Below are positions 27,501-38,367 of a DNA stretch of 64,000 nt, piece by piece. This DNA comes from Stenocarpella maydis. Its lineage: Eukaryota; Ascomycota; Sordariomycetes; Diaporthales; Diaporthaceae. Under the pieces are notes generated by a model. That model was given only the letters and a program-made list of their open reading frames with translations. It had not been told where the DNA came from and did no database searches. The translations under genes were made by a program, and so were the position numbers. The DNA is taken from positions 744,001 through 808,000 of the forward strand of contig NQMI01000005.1 of the NCBI GenBank assembly GCA_002270565.1. Reading direction: 5' to 3'. How positions within the stretch are numbered: the first letter of the stretch is position 1; the number at the start of each line of letters is the position of its first letter.

Positions 27501-27960
27501 TAATAAGTGCCAAACAGGTTCTTCTGCCCAGGGGGGTCTCTAAACTAAGGATAGGGATTAACGCCCTTAAAATATATATCCACCACCCGCTACACATAAT
27601 CACTATACCCCCATTTTTAATTCTAAAAGAACGGTAATCACATCAAAAGGTTTAATATATCAAAAGCTTAAAAGAGTGCCAACCCATTATTAAGGATTCT
27701 AGTTTCAAATAAGTCTTTTATTAGGTCTGCACTAGCTCCGCAATCCCAGTTTCCTTAGTTGCAGACATCATATGGGTTGGGAAATCTCAGCTATCACGTA
27801 AGGTTAATATCATTAAAATTCATAATAAAGGGCAATACTAAAAGTCATACTTCAAGGCCAACCTAATCAAAAGGGTCTGGGTACTCAATAGTAGGCACAA
27901 GGGCATCAGGATCATTCATAGGGCTAACTTAGCCTTTTAGACTATTAATAGCTATAAACT
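24600..27960 (-). pseudogene. AT-rich, RIP-like degraded mobile-element ORF with Ulp1 (C48) protease-like core
   Basis: Reading the minus strand gives long stretches of protein-like sequence interrupted by frequent TAA/TAG/TGA codons at places consistent with CAA, CAG or TGG ancestors, in an AT- and TpA-rich setting, as RIP produces. Between about 27285 and 27040 the translation carries GHWVLSIF, then IIDTYP, then a VIQVK segment and TACGLLIATY. That is the His...Asp...Gln...Cys order and spacing of Ulp1-type C48 cysteine proteases, domains often carried by DNA transposons. Upstream on this strand is a conserved-looking segment with NWDCGASADLIKDLF; downstream (about 24.7-25.2 kb) is another coding-like relic. 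The element family cannot be named from sequence alone. No intact frame remains. Confidence 0.5.
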
Positions 27961-28013
27961 AGATCAACAGGGATCCCTTCTTCTTTCCCTCACCTTTCTT
28001 TATCATTTACTAG

Positions 28014-28565
28014 TGTTAAACGGAACCGCTCAGCAGGGCGTTGGTACTCCGTGCAAGGAGTTACCCTAGACTTCGTTGTAAGGAGTTACCCTAGACTTTC
28101 TAGCAAGGAGTTACCCTAGACTTGCGAGTCAGGCGATTTTCGCTAAGTACGCCCAGTGCGTGCGCGACGCAAGATGAGTTTGGTGGCCGTGAGTCGATTA
28201 TTTTGGCCTGCATTTGCACCTTAATTCAGACCTCTGCATTACCCTTATTTCTTACCCAAAAGTATATGACTTAGTGCATTGGATAGCCTGATTTCTGAAG
28301 TTTGTATGTACTTAATTTGGGCATTGCCAGGGCTATGGTTGGCTGGTGGCTTGGAACCAAAGATGGTGTGTTGGAAGGGCGAATTTTCCGGCATTTGCAA
28401 ATTTGCACCAGAGCCGACCGCAGCGTGCCCAGGGGTGAGACGACGTCGGAGGGGTATATAAGGAGGGCTTACAGAAGCCCAACTTAATTCAATACAAAGT
28501 TGTCCAGACCACTGTCAATTGTCCGAATTCGCCTCAGGGCACCACACTGCGACCCTGCCGAAACA
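28014..28565 (+). mobile_element. Candidate solo LTR
   Basis: A 552-base segment, clearly less AT-rich than both flanks, begins TGTTA and ends with ACA. It contains a triple 25-base repeat near its 5' end and a GGGTATATAAGG TATA-like box at 28452-28463 about 100 bases before its 3' end, the layout of a U3-R-U5. No second copy occurs in the window and the five bases flanking each end do not match, so no target-site duplication is seen. It may be a solo LTR or a fragment of another promoter-bearing repeat. Confidence 0.35.
28055..28123 (+). repeat. Three 19-base direct repeats at 25-base spacing
   Basis: The 19-base unit beginning AAGGAGTTACC occurs at 28055-28073, 28080-28098 and 28105-28123, identical each time, with a variable 6-base spacer. 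It sits in the candidate LTR, where such arrays often act as U3 enhancer elements. Confidence 0.9.
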
Positions 28566-29058
28566 CACGCTGAACTGAATGCTATTTTATAGCACATATT
28601 CATCAGAACTTATTTAAAAACAAAATCTAAAAATTCTAAACTTTAATATTTAACTAAGTTATATACTTATATAGGAACCCTCAAATTATATTTATTTTAG
28701 GCTTAGTTTAAGGGTTTTAATAAGGTATATATAAATGTTTTTATATATAAAGCACTAATTCATGTATTAATATAACCTACTTACTAGTAAACTATATTAA
28801 ATAGTTATAATTTTAATACTTCTTAATTACAAATTCATTACCTTAAACTAGAAATAAAAATGACTTAATAATAAGTATTCTATAATTAAGAGACTGGAAA
28901 ATAATTAAGAAATGGCTAGAAATGGCTGGAGTAATTCTAGTGGCCGTTTTCACGGGCCACCCAAGCACGGTATGGCACTGCGGACGATCGGTCTCGACAA
29001 CCGGACAAAGGCCGATATAGACCTAACATAGGTTCAGCGATACTTGATACTATGTACC
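28566..29058. other. AT-rich non-coding block
   Basis: The first 350 bases are extremely AT-rich with abundant TpA and no reading frame, matching the RIP-like block on the other side of the candidate LTR. Confidence 0.5.
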
Positions 29059-30645
29059 TCAGAAGAACTTGAGAACATCATGATCCCACATCGCCAGCTC
29101 TTCCGAACTCCTGTCCTCTTGGATTGTGTGCAGGCCCGAGGAGAGACAAACCAGGTCAACTGTGCTCCCGAGTCCAGAAGACCCTTCGTCTGCGTCGTAA
29201 AAGGATCCGAGGTAGTTGATGTCATTGCCGTAGAAGATTTCAGCTCCATCACGTGCTATACCCTCGAACACCACAATTGTTTCAGCAGGATCTTTCCAAA
29301 AACTGTCTCCCTGCTCCTTGTCGGATTCATCCTGCCCAACGTCTTTTTCTCGCTCACTTTGGTCAGGGGTGGAGCTCATGGTTTCGGAGGGGGAGGGCTC
29401 AGGGCTCGAGGGACGCTGGTAGGTGGAGATTCCTCTGTTGGAGGGCGAGTTCTCGTCGGCATACGGGTCTGGGTTTTGTGGTCGCGTGTATGGGGATGGA
29501 GTCAAAGGGTCCGACGGTGACGTTTTGGCGCTTTGCGGCGTCTGTCCTGCAGAAGTTTCCGAGCGATCACCGCACAAACCATCAAGAGCAACAAAATAAG
29601 ATGCTTCTGGATACAAGACAAAACGTCGGCCGAGTTTGTCTTCAGCTGTGATAGTTGGGCCAGTTGTTTTGCTCTCCCAGTCTCTCTCGTCTTTCGACGT
29701 ATCGAGCACCGTGAGAGGTGGGGCTGAGTCGATATTCGCTGCGTCTATGGCCTCTATGGCAGGTAGAGGCCTGGAGTCCGCTTGAGAGTCGTGTTTGGCG
29801 GGATCTCTGCCACAGTGACAGCAGTGCTTTGGAGATGGCGAAGCGTAATTCTTTGGCGTCAGGCATGGTGTGATATCAGGCTCACTGAGCTCATCAATCT
29901 TGGATGTAACTACCGACGTGTGAAGCGAAGCCCTCGTGCTAATTTACAATCCTGACTCTGAGCTGAGCGAAGACATAGGCGTGACGGTCCTTCCGGAAGG
30001 ACTGTTCCGGGAGAGCAAGCCACTTTGTGTCCTTACCCTGCGGACCTCGTCATTATTGGAGAAAACCGTGCTTGTCCGGCTAGAACACCGCGAGGATATC
30101 CACTCATCCTCCTTGGGCGGGCTGCTGATTGACAGTGCTGGTGATGATGGCACTTCCCCTGTTGCTGACTCAAGTGCGCTGGGAATTATCGGTAGCTTTC
30201 TGTTGATATAGGCCAGCATGTCCAAGTAGCCCTCAAAATCATTGACTGAGACATCAGTATGAATATCAGCCCTGACGGCCCCAGAATTAGCGCCAGAAAT
30301 TGCGCCATGATTATCTGGAAGGGCAGGCAAAGGCTTGTTTAGATTAATGGGAGTGTGAATAGGCGTATGTGCAAGAGACGGAGAGTGGACCACAATCGTG
30401 GGAACGCTCTGGAATGCGGGCATCGGCGCACGGAGGCTAAGGGTAGTTGAACGCCGCATTACAGACTTAGACGCCTTCAATTTTACTGACAGCATCGACA
30501 GCGATAACCGTCGCGTTTTCTGGGACGGTGTAGAGTCCAGTCCCATGGTTCTTCGCAGCTGTGACGTTGCAGAGTTGGGCGACACATCGGCCTTGGCGTC
30601 CCTAGGTTTCCCTAGAATCATTTCTGGCCCGACCACGAGAAACAT
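29059..30645 (-). CDS. Ser/Pro-rich protein of unknown function
   Basis: I do not recognise a family. Two exons are proposed on the minus strand, 30645-29948 and 29884-29059. They are joined by a 63-nt intron (donor GTAAAT, acceptor CTCAG) that keeps the frame and removes an in-frame TAA; the product would be 507 residues. Without that intron the frame carries a single stop at 29944-29946. The N-terminal part is Ser/Thr/Pro-rich with NKPLPALP, a motif common in fungal signalling and adaptor proteins. A CCHCGRD cysteine/histidine cluster lies just after the junction, and the last 150 residues are acidic. An in-frame stop lies just upstream of the chosen ATG. A 107-codon frame with one membrane-like segment at 31016-30693, starting in a GTGAGT donor, could belong to a 5' intron or an extra exon. 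No signal peptide is seen. Confidence 0.45.
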
Positions 30646-31016
30646 TGAACAAGGAATGCGACATCACCCGTTCGCTAACTGAATATTAGCCCTCAGAAGG
30701 CAACAGATGTGAAGTGTAAACTAAGGAGCTTTCGGCGCAACAAGAACCGGACGAGAAGGATTGCCGCAGTCAAGAACACCACCGTCTTGATCAATGGACT
30801 CCACAGCCTTCGTCTGCGACTCGTCTCTATCAAGGTGCCTGGTGAGGTAATGGAAGGGCTTCTGAATGGATAAACACGGAACTCAACGCATGGCGTTTGT
30901 TGCCGCAACGTCCGGACGGTACGAATGATAAAAAGGGCTGTCTGTTTCGTGACAACATTGAACATGTCGAGGATAGACTGAGAAGAACCTCGTTTCCACA
31001 AACCAGCACTACTCAC

Positions 31017-33423
31017 CTGGTTTCTAAGTTAGCTTAAGCTAAGCTCAGTTTTGGTTTCGTTTCTTTTCTTTTTCTTGCGAGCTGAAGAATGAGGCGTTAA
31101 TGTCGAGATGACAACAAGCGCTACGCGTGAGGTCCACCCTGCGCGATTTGAGACATGAAGAGCTTTTGGGTATGGAGTCGGCAACGACAGTTACGATAGT
31201 GGTTCTGGTTCCCTCGTTGGATCCGAAGGGGGTCAGGTCGATTGATGAAGGTCGGGCTAAGTAAAGACTGTGCCATGCGCGATCGCGTCGCAAAACAATA
31301 TTTTGGGTTGCATTGGTTCCTTTCCGCGTCTGTTTGATTGCAAGGTAAAAAGACGGCGCACGGTTAGGTTCAAGTGGCATCTTGTTTTCGCGCGTCAAAC
31401 TTTCGTATGTTTCGGAGCTGCACAAACCGATTGGTCTCAATTAGATTTTCATTGTGTCAAGTAGCCCCCTTCGAGCGCCAATTCACGCCCAACAAACCTT
31501 CGGTCCACACCTGTCACCTGTGCGCGACGGCAGTACCATGCCCGAGGCACTGGGGCGTGTCAATGATATTTTCGCAGACCATGGCACAATACCCAACGGC
31601 TGCAGAATTCCATCAGCTTCAAAGCCACTCTGAAAAACGCACATCGCTGGGGGTTTTTTTTTTACGACCAAAACGATAATGGGTTGGGCCTCAAGTGGTG
31701 GTCATCGTTGCCTACGGGCACTGTCCGCTCTCGCCTCATCTAGCCTTGTCTAAACTCAAATGCCGGCAGGGGGTAAGAGGAGAACGAATTCAATTGGGAG
31801 AGTCTTTTGAAGGTTTGAGATATGCTGTCTGTCACTAGCGTGCTGTACGGCATGATCATCCGTTGGGTGTTGTGCAAAATGTCCGTATTCCTTCCGGCTG
31901 CACGGACCCCGTGGCACCATCCATGCTCCGATCCTACATGGGCGCGCATACGGATATCGGACGAGGGAGCTATCTTCTCCAGTGCTCGCTTGTATTAAAA
32001 GCGATTCGTCCAGAGGGATATTGCCGACACGAGCTAACGTGGCTTTTGTTTACTTCAGAATTGACGAATTGACATGACGCCCACGTCCGCAATACCTTGG
32101 TGGACTTGAACACCAGCAGTTACGCTTGGCTTAAGCCACCTTCCAGGCAGCGCAAGAGATCCTTGTGTGTGTGGCTTGACGCGATTGTAATGGATTGAGC
32201 GCACTCCGACATCTACTCTAATCTCGAAGCATGCATCTCAATTGATGGTACAAGGCCCCGTAGCTTCGGATTAATATCTTGAAGCTAGTCAAGAGCTTTG
32301 CTTCATAAAGGGGCAGACAATATGTGCACCACGCGGAGCCACATTGACCACCTGCAATTGTTGCGGCCTATAAACTCAGGGGTTGCAGGCAGTAGAATGG
32401 CTCTAACAAAGGATGTTTTCCAGTGGCGTAATACCTTCATTAAATTACTCCAAAGGTCCCCTATGTGAATGTTCACAATTTCAAACACAGTTGTGTTGCG
32501 AGACCAGTGCAAACAATAGTTTTCAGGACACTTTCAGGTCTTCCCCTAACGCAATACTGGAAAGGAAAACTTGAGCCTCTTGTTGCCACGCGCAGATAAC
32601 TCCGGGGCTAATGCGTTCCTAACGATGGTGAACACTCAATCGTGAAGCAGGAAACCATAACTGGTAACCAGTCCTCCTCCATCCGGCCCGCGCACACCGT
32701 GGCGCTGCCAGCTTCAGGCCACTATCTTCTGATAAGGAGTTTGCCGATTGGTTGAATTGAATAATTCTCGTGTAATATTCCAGACAGCATCTGACCGACG
32801 GGAATCGTCTCGCCTAGGTACAACCACCACTATTAATAGTCCGTTGAAGGATGCATGCCTAGAACAATGCAGAGACACCGCGGGACGCGTTAAGACATAC
32901 TAACTAATCGGATAATATAATGCTTAATCAAATGGTCTCGATGCTCTCAGAACGGATGGAGTTCTTCTCCGCCTACCCGGCCGACTTGGCTGAAGAGTGC
33001 ACGATTCGTGCATAGCCTAAAAGGCGGTACCGCCCTGACTGTTGGTAGGCATGAGTACGCAAGTAGGTAGCAAATGGTTGTTTTGAATTCGTCGTGGTTG
33101 GTAGCTAAGTTGGAGGTTCCAAGGAACCTGACTGCAGTAGTAATAAGCTATGAGTGTTGTGGTCGTCCCTTCCTCAACACTGACGATCCAGACTATTGAA
33201 GGCTAGAGCATTGTCGTGCACGAATGATGCATCTCGAGTACGCATATCCGAGAGCTTTATCTAAATTCCTTATAATGGGTACCTGCTCTCAAGGCTCATG
33301 TCCGCCTGGTGACAGCCCACGGTTGAGACACATACCTGGGTTCGAATACATAAGGAACCAGTGCGGCTCTTAGATCCCACCCTGACTGTCATTTGCCCAG
33401 AGAAACGACTCTGATCAGCCAAG
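31017..33423. other. Gene-poor region, no supportable gene
   Basis: About 2.4 kb with short random frames only. A coding-like 131-codon frame on the minus strand (31440-31045) lacks any recognised domain or splice continuation and is not called. Confidence 0.4.
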
Positions 33424-34018
33424 ATGAAAGTACTCTCATACTTCACATTTGTGTTTTTCCTCGCGGTATCTCAGGGCCTGGATATCAAAGAAGCAAAGCC
33501 AACAGCCACAACAATTACTGTGACTGTTACTGCGTGTCCTAGCAAGACGATGATCACGAAAACAACAATATCTAAGAGCACAACTTCCAAGACTTCAACC
33601 TCAAAGACAAGCAAGACTGAGTCCTCATGCGCTCCTACCGCGCCGGCCGGCACACAGAGCCTCTACGGACAATGCAAGGACCACCTAATCTTGGTGATTT
33701 TTTGACATTCCTGACACGACTAATGACTGTAGGCGGCGGCTTGAACTACTGTGGTCCCACCAATTGCCCGAAAAGCGCGTACTGTCGGGACGGCTTGTTG
33801 GATAACAAGTAAGTCAGGGCTGACCGTATTTCTTGGAAAGCAACAGAGGACTAACTTTACCTCACAGTCCCTTCTACTCTCAATGCGTCGCAAGCAGCAG
33901 CAAGGTGTCTGAACCAGTCGAAACCAGGACTATCATCACCACGGTCACCGTGAAGCCGATACCGCCCTCGGTTACTTATATCACAGTAACATCAACAGTC
34001 ACCGCTACATCTAAGTGA
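33424..34018 (+). CDS. Small secreted protein with a CBM1 cellulose-binding module and no catalytic domain
   Basis: Three exons: 33424-33673, 33733-33808 and 33868-34018, giving 158 residues. The first intron uses a GC donor (GCAAGG) and a TGTAG acceptor; only this splice rebuilds the module, joining YGQ to CGG. Residues 1-18 are a signal peptide. Residues 19-79 are Thr/Ser/Lys-rich. Residues 80-116 are a CBM1: LYGQCGG, GPTNC, then AYC and NPFYSQC, with the family cysteines C84, C95, C101 and C115 plus an extra C90 and a Tyr where Trp is usual. The tail (about 125-158) is Thr/Val-rich with TVT repeats like those near residue 30. Likely secreted and bound to cellulose or chitin-like polymers. 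It could be a cell-wall or effector-type protein; the role is not known. Confidence 0.8.
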
Positions 34019-34682
34019 TGCATGTTCACAATGACACTCACTGGCGATCTCTCGGCGGAGAGACTGTAATGGCCGAGATTTCGGCCCTGCATTTGATGTA
34101 TCGTTATCACTGCTTAAGTCCGGTGAAGGGAGGTCACGATAGGTACCTACCTAGGTATTAGGACAGGTGATCTACTAGTCAATGCAAGATGTCTTGTCGA
34201 CCACCGAATCATAACAATTGGACTATATCTTCTCTCTAGCATTCAGTAGGTTGCAATTCGGCATTCCTTCTTGATTGTAACGTCGGTAGACGCCAGCGCG
34301 CACGCGCCGCAGATGTGTGCTGGTCCTGTGTCATGTCCAAAACGTCTGTTCTGCAAGACTCATGTAATTAAGACAATGTCCAGTGATGGAACATACCAGT
34401 AATGGCTTTGGAAAGACTTCCAAGGTTGGGTCAATAGAATGAAACGTCGTGGTTTCTATCAGTGATGGATACAACCCGTGGTTTCTCTGATGCTCCAGAG
34501 GTTGGCAAGGTGCGCTTACATAACCCAGACTCGGACATGCCACAACATACACCACCCCTGCAGCCGCTCTGCTCAGTCATCACAAACGGCACAGCCTCAA
34601 AGAGTCAACCTCAGACTGCAAGATCGCCGTCGTTCCCACGTATCCCAGCCTCGGACAGCTCCGAGGTCTTGCTAACCAGATC
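34019..34682. other. Intergenic region
   Basis: No gene seen. The last 180 bases are C/A-rich, as expected of the 5' leader of the downstream gene. Confidence 0.4.
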
Positions 34683-35038
34683 ATGTCTTCCAACGATCCA
34701 AATAACACGCCGCCAGCAGAGGCCTCATCCTCAACATCCGATTCACAATCAGCATACAACGACCTCAAGCGGCTGATCCCTTCACTCGCGGCAGAACTCG
34801 AGCTGCTCAGGACCTCGCTGCGCGAACACAGCTTGTGGCTCCTCCGCTACGGTCACACAAACAGCCGTCCTGCAGCATCCGCAGCAGGCCCCTCTGGCCA
34901 GGCAACAACCAGCACCGTCCAACCGCCGACCGTACACCCGGACCAGGACCGCTACATTGAGCCCCGGCCAATCCCACCGCCGCCAGGACCGCAACAACCG
35001 GCGCAGCTGCCGTCATCATCATCATCAGCATCGCCACC

Positions 35039-35080
<42 letters not shown>

Positions 35081-35474
35081 GCCGCCACACCCACCAGCCC
35101 CGGGGACGGGCGACCAGGAGCCCGAGCTTCCGGGCTACTCGGCCTCGGACGTACCGCCCTACACGGGCGGGTTCAGCACCGTGTCGGCGTCGACGCGCGA
35201 GGAGGTCCGCCAGCGGCGCGACCAGCTGACCGAGTGGCTGCGCGAGGGCGAGGACGTGCTGCGCGAGTACTCGGCGCGGTTCGCCCAGCTGGCCGAGGAG
35301 CTGGGCCAGCCCGTCGAGGACCCGCTGGGCACATGGCACAACGCGAACCCGGACAACGCCCTGCCCGACTACCAGCAGGTCGAGGAGCGGGAGGAGCTGA
35401 TGGTCGGGGGGGTCGGGGAGGTCCCGCCGCCCTACCTGAGCGAGAGGCCGACGTCCAAGGGGGGCCGGGGGTGA
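34683..35474 (+). CDS. PolyQ- and PY-motif-rich protein of unknown function
   Basis: A single exon of 263 residues with strongly GC-rich third positions, which supports real coding. It has no recognised domain. A helical segment at about residues 25-55 is followed by Pro-rich sequence, a run of about 13 Gln encoded by CAG codons (near residues 118-131), and a likely coiled coil at about 170-205. Four short proline/tyrosine motifs follow the polyQ run: LPGY, VPPY, LPDY and, near the C-terminus, PPPY. PPxY motifs bind WW domains, for example of Rsp5/Nedd4 ubiquitin ligases, so an adaptor role is conceivable but inferred. No signal peptide or membrane segment. The start is the first ATG in frame, and the leader before it has stops in frame. 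Confidence 0.65.
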
Positions 35475-36523
35475 AGATAGGAGGGAGGGGGGTTTACGCG
35501 GCTCGCGAGGGGTGGTCTTGTGTGTGGGTGTCTAGCAGTTGAGCAGGGAACGTCTACGAGCAGGTTTGTGTGTTTCCCGTGATCCGTACTCTCTGGCATC
35601 ATGATGCGCAAGTCCCCCGGCGGGCATGTTCTCGTCACGCCATCGGCTTCGTCACCTAGGCGTATAGCATGGACAAGGCGGAAATCAGTAGAGCGGCAAA
35701 CTTGTTCTCACACGCCCACATCCTCATGGTCACCGTCAAAGACGTCAGCAATCACCATTTCGCTTCGTGGCGATAGTGAAAGCAGCCAAGCCTGCCTCTG
35801 TAGAACCGTGTATAAAGATTGTCTCGGGCTGCCCATGTGGACGCCAGCGCCGTTGAACAATCCCTGTCTGACGCTCATGTGCGTGATCTGTCTCGAACGG
35901 GGACGGAGAAACAGGTAAGAACAAGCACACGAGATCCGAACGTGGTTGCAGGACACGAGAAAAGACCCAACCCTACAGACATTATTGCGATGCGCGAATT
36001 CCAAGGATTCGTGAGGATGCCCACCACCGACAGGAGCGGCCGCCGTATTCCATTCAACATGCATCAAAGTACCAAAGACATGTCCCCTGTCGGTCACCGG
36101 TCTGGAGATGCTGTACCTCAGAAAGCCCTTCGGCTCGGTACGACGGGCGCCGGGAGCGGGGAGGGGTCTCAACAGCCGTTCCCGCAATGGAGCACGGCAG
36201 ATATTAAAATGGTGGCAAGGACTCTGACAGCGAGTGATTGTCCAGGGATTCAACAGCGTTCCAAGACACTGCATGCCACGGGCAGACATGGCGAGGAAAA
36301 TCCGTCACACACAGCCGACAGGCAGCGTCCCGAGACACCATGTCATGAGCTCTGGCCGGGGGTCACATTCTTCATGCTTGCTCACTGATGACAAGACCGC
36401 GAGCTTGCGGCCCTTCTTGCCGTGTGTGGAACTCTGGGCTCGCACAATTGGCGACGGAAGCATGTCGTGGCTGTGTTCTATTGTTTGCTGTTCGGGCCTG
36501 CACCGAGCTGGACCGACAGTGGC
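35475..36523. other. Intergenic region between convergent genes
   Basis: About 1 kb separating the PY-motif gene from the 3' end of the augmin-like gene. The frames present overlap each other on both strands and have no domain support. Confidence 0.4.
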
Positions 36524-38367
36524 TCAGCTACCGCGGCCCCACCTCGAGATGATGTCGTCCCTATTGACATTGCGACCCCTAGCTAGGGCAGCAGCCTCGC
36601 TCTTTACGCCTTCAAGCCTGCTTGCGACACTCTGCGCTTCCTGCGCCAGAATCCCAATAGACGACTCGATCCCTGGATCCACCAGATGCACTTCCGCATA
36701 AGGGCTCTCTGCAAGGACCGAGTCCCTGATAAGCTGTAATGCGGCTCGTGCGTCGCCAAGGTGGGCTGTAGCCGCTTGCTCAAAGGTTGATTGGACGCTG
36801 TCGGCGACTTCGGCCGCCTTTTGCGTACGTTCCGCCAGCAATTTTGACAAGTGGGCGGCCTGAGCCTGGGCTGAGGATGCGGCGCTGGCTTGGTCATCTT
36901 TTGTCCCCGGCAAGGAGATTGCCAATTCGCCCAACAGGTATTCCAACGGAGATCCATAGGATGCACCTTCCGACGAGCGCCTCCGGGATTTCGTATTTCC
37001 TCTTGCACGCCGAGGGGCAGGGGTCACCATGTCGTCTGTCAATGGGGGCTGGGCCCGACGGACCGGCGACGATAGCGACACAACATCGGTACGGCGCTTG
37101 GCCGTATCAGAAGCGACCGGTGTTGAAAGTTCAGCCCTCGCGGTGGAAATGATGGAGCCCGTTGCACCTTTGTGTGCTTGGAAGGATGTAACACGGTCGA
37201 AAACCCGCCCGATTCGGTCCTGAAGGTGGTCCAAGCAATCGAGAATCTGTGTTGCGTCAGTCAGAACACGAAGCAGGGTTTGGGAGTCTCTTCGCTTGAT
37301 GCGCCATTACCGAGGCACTCACATATTGAATGGATATAGCGGCATGGGCAAGCCCTTGGCCGTTCTTTGTGGATAACGATCTTAGCGAGGGCTCTAACCA
37401 CTGTTGTTCGACAGACATCTGCGCGACTGGTAGGATCTCCGAATACAATGACTCCAATTCGTCTTGTAGCGCTGATATGTCTCCCTTTGGCGCTTGGTCA
37501 TCAGGCCCTGATTTCGTAAGCGACTGGAGGGTTTCCAGGTACGTGCGGTCTAATGTGGTGCGGATGCTTTCCACGGTGTACTTGATCAACCTGGCACAAA
37601 TCTCGCGGAGCTGGCTGACCGTCTCTGTATCCTCGCGGTCCTCCGTCTTGAGTTCCCACCCGAGCTTCTGAAGACTGGACAAGAGTTTGTCGTCAGACCG
37701 AAGGATTTCATCGACAATGTTGGTCAAGTCCTTGTCTGAGTCTTTGATCCCCTGGTCAAGTTCCGAAATGCGGTAGTCGATACCTTGTGACAGCAGCTCA
37801 ACCTGGCTCACGGATCAGTAGCTAACAATAAGGGTACACAGATCGATAAATTGACTCACGTTTGTCTGCAGGGACTTGCGGCTCGACTGCCACTCGTAGA
37901 GCCGCTTGGCTTCGAGGTCAGAGCGAGCCTCGCCCGTCTTGCCGCTGGTTGCAATGAGCCTCGAGAGGGCGTTCTGCTGCTGGCGCAGAGTTTCGGTCTG
38001 CTTGTTTATGGCATCGGTAGAGCGGTTGAGTTCTTGGATTGCGTCTATGATTTCCTGGTCACTGACAGCCTGGGTGTTGGGCAGGTCTGCAGACGCTGCC
38101 AGGCTGTCAGCCCTGCCACTCCGTTCAAGAGCCAGGTATCTAGCGATAGGTTAGCAGTGTCGATTGCGCAGTCGAAGAGGCAGTTCCCGGGGGAGATTAC
38201 GAGTTCAGCTCATTTTTGGAGAGCAGTGTGTCCGTTACGAGGTGTGACTTGGCCCACTCGGACAGCAGCCTTCCCTGCTCCTCGTCCTGGTAGACGGATT
38301 CAAGGGAGGACTTGTCCACGGGTACCTCGTATTTCCGCAGCAGGTCGATCAGGTCGTCACCGCCCAT
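36524..38367 (-). CDS. Augmin complex subunit 3-like protein (HAUS3)
   Basis: HAUS3 is part of the augmin complex, which recruits gamma-tubulin to existing microtubules in the spindle. Four exons on the minus strand: 38367-38201, 38139-37860, 37802-37323 and 37246-36524, giving 549 residues, close to the family length. The N-terminus (residues 1-56) has the HAUS3 layout: a short helix LIDLLRKYEVP, an LLSEWAKSHL block and a VTDTLLSKNEL block. It is followed by long coiled-coil-prone helices rich in Glu, Gln, Leu and Lys. The third quarter has a basic Ser/Pro/Arg-rich loop. All introns are 51-78 nt with GT-AG ends. The family call rests on N-terminal pattern and coiled-coil architecture from memory; another long coiled-coil mitotic protein cannot be excluded. 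Confidence 0.55.

Noticed and set aside
31045..31440. 131-codon minus-strand frame
   Set aside because: No domain, and no splice connection in frame to the gene at 30645-29059.
33330..33370. GGTTCGAAT resembling a tRNA B box
   Set aside because: No matching A box or cloverleaf stems at the right distance.
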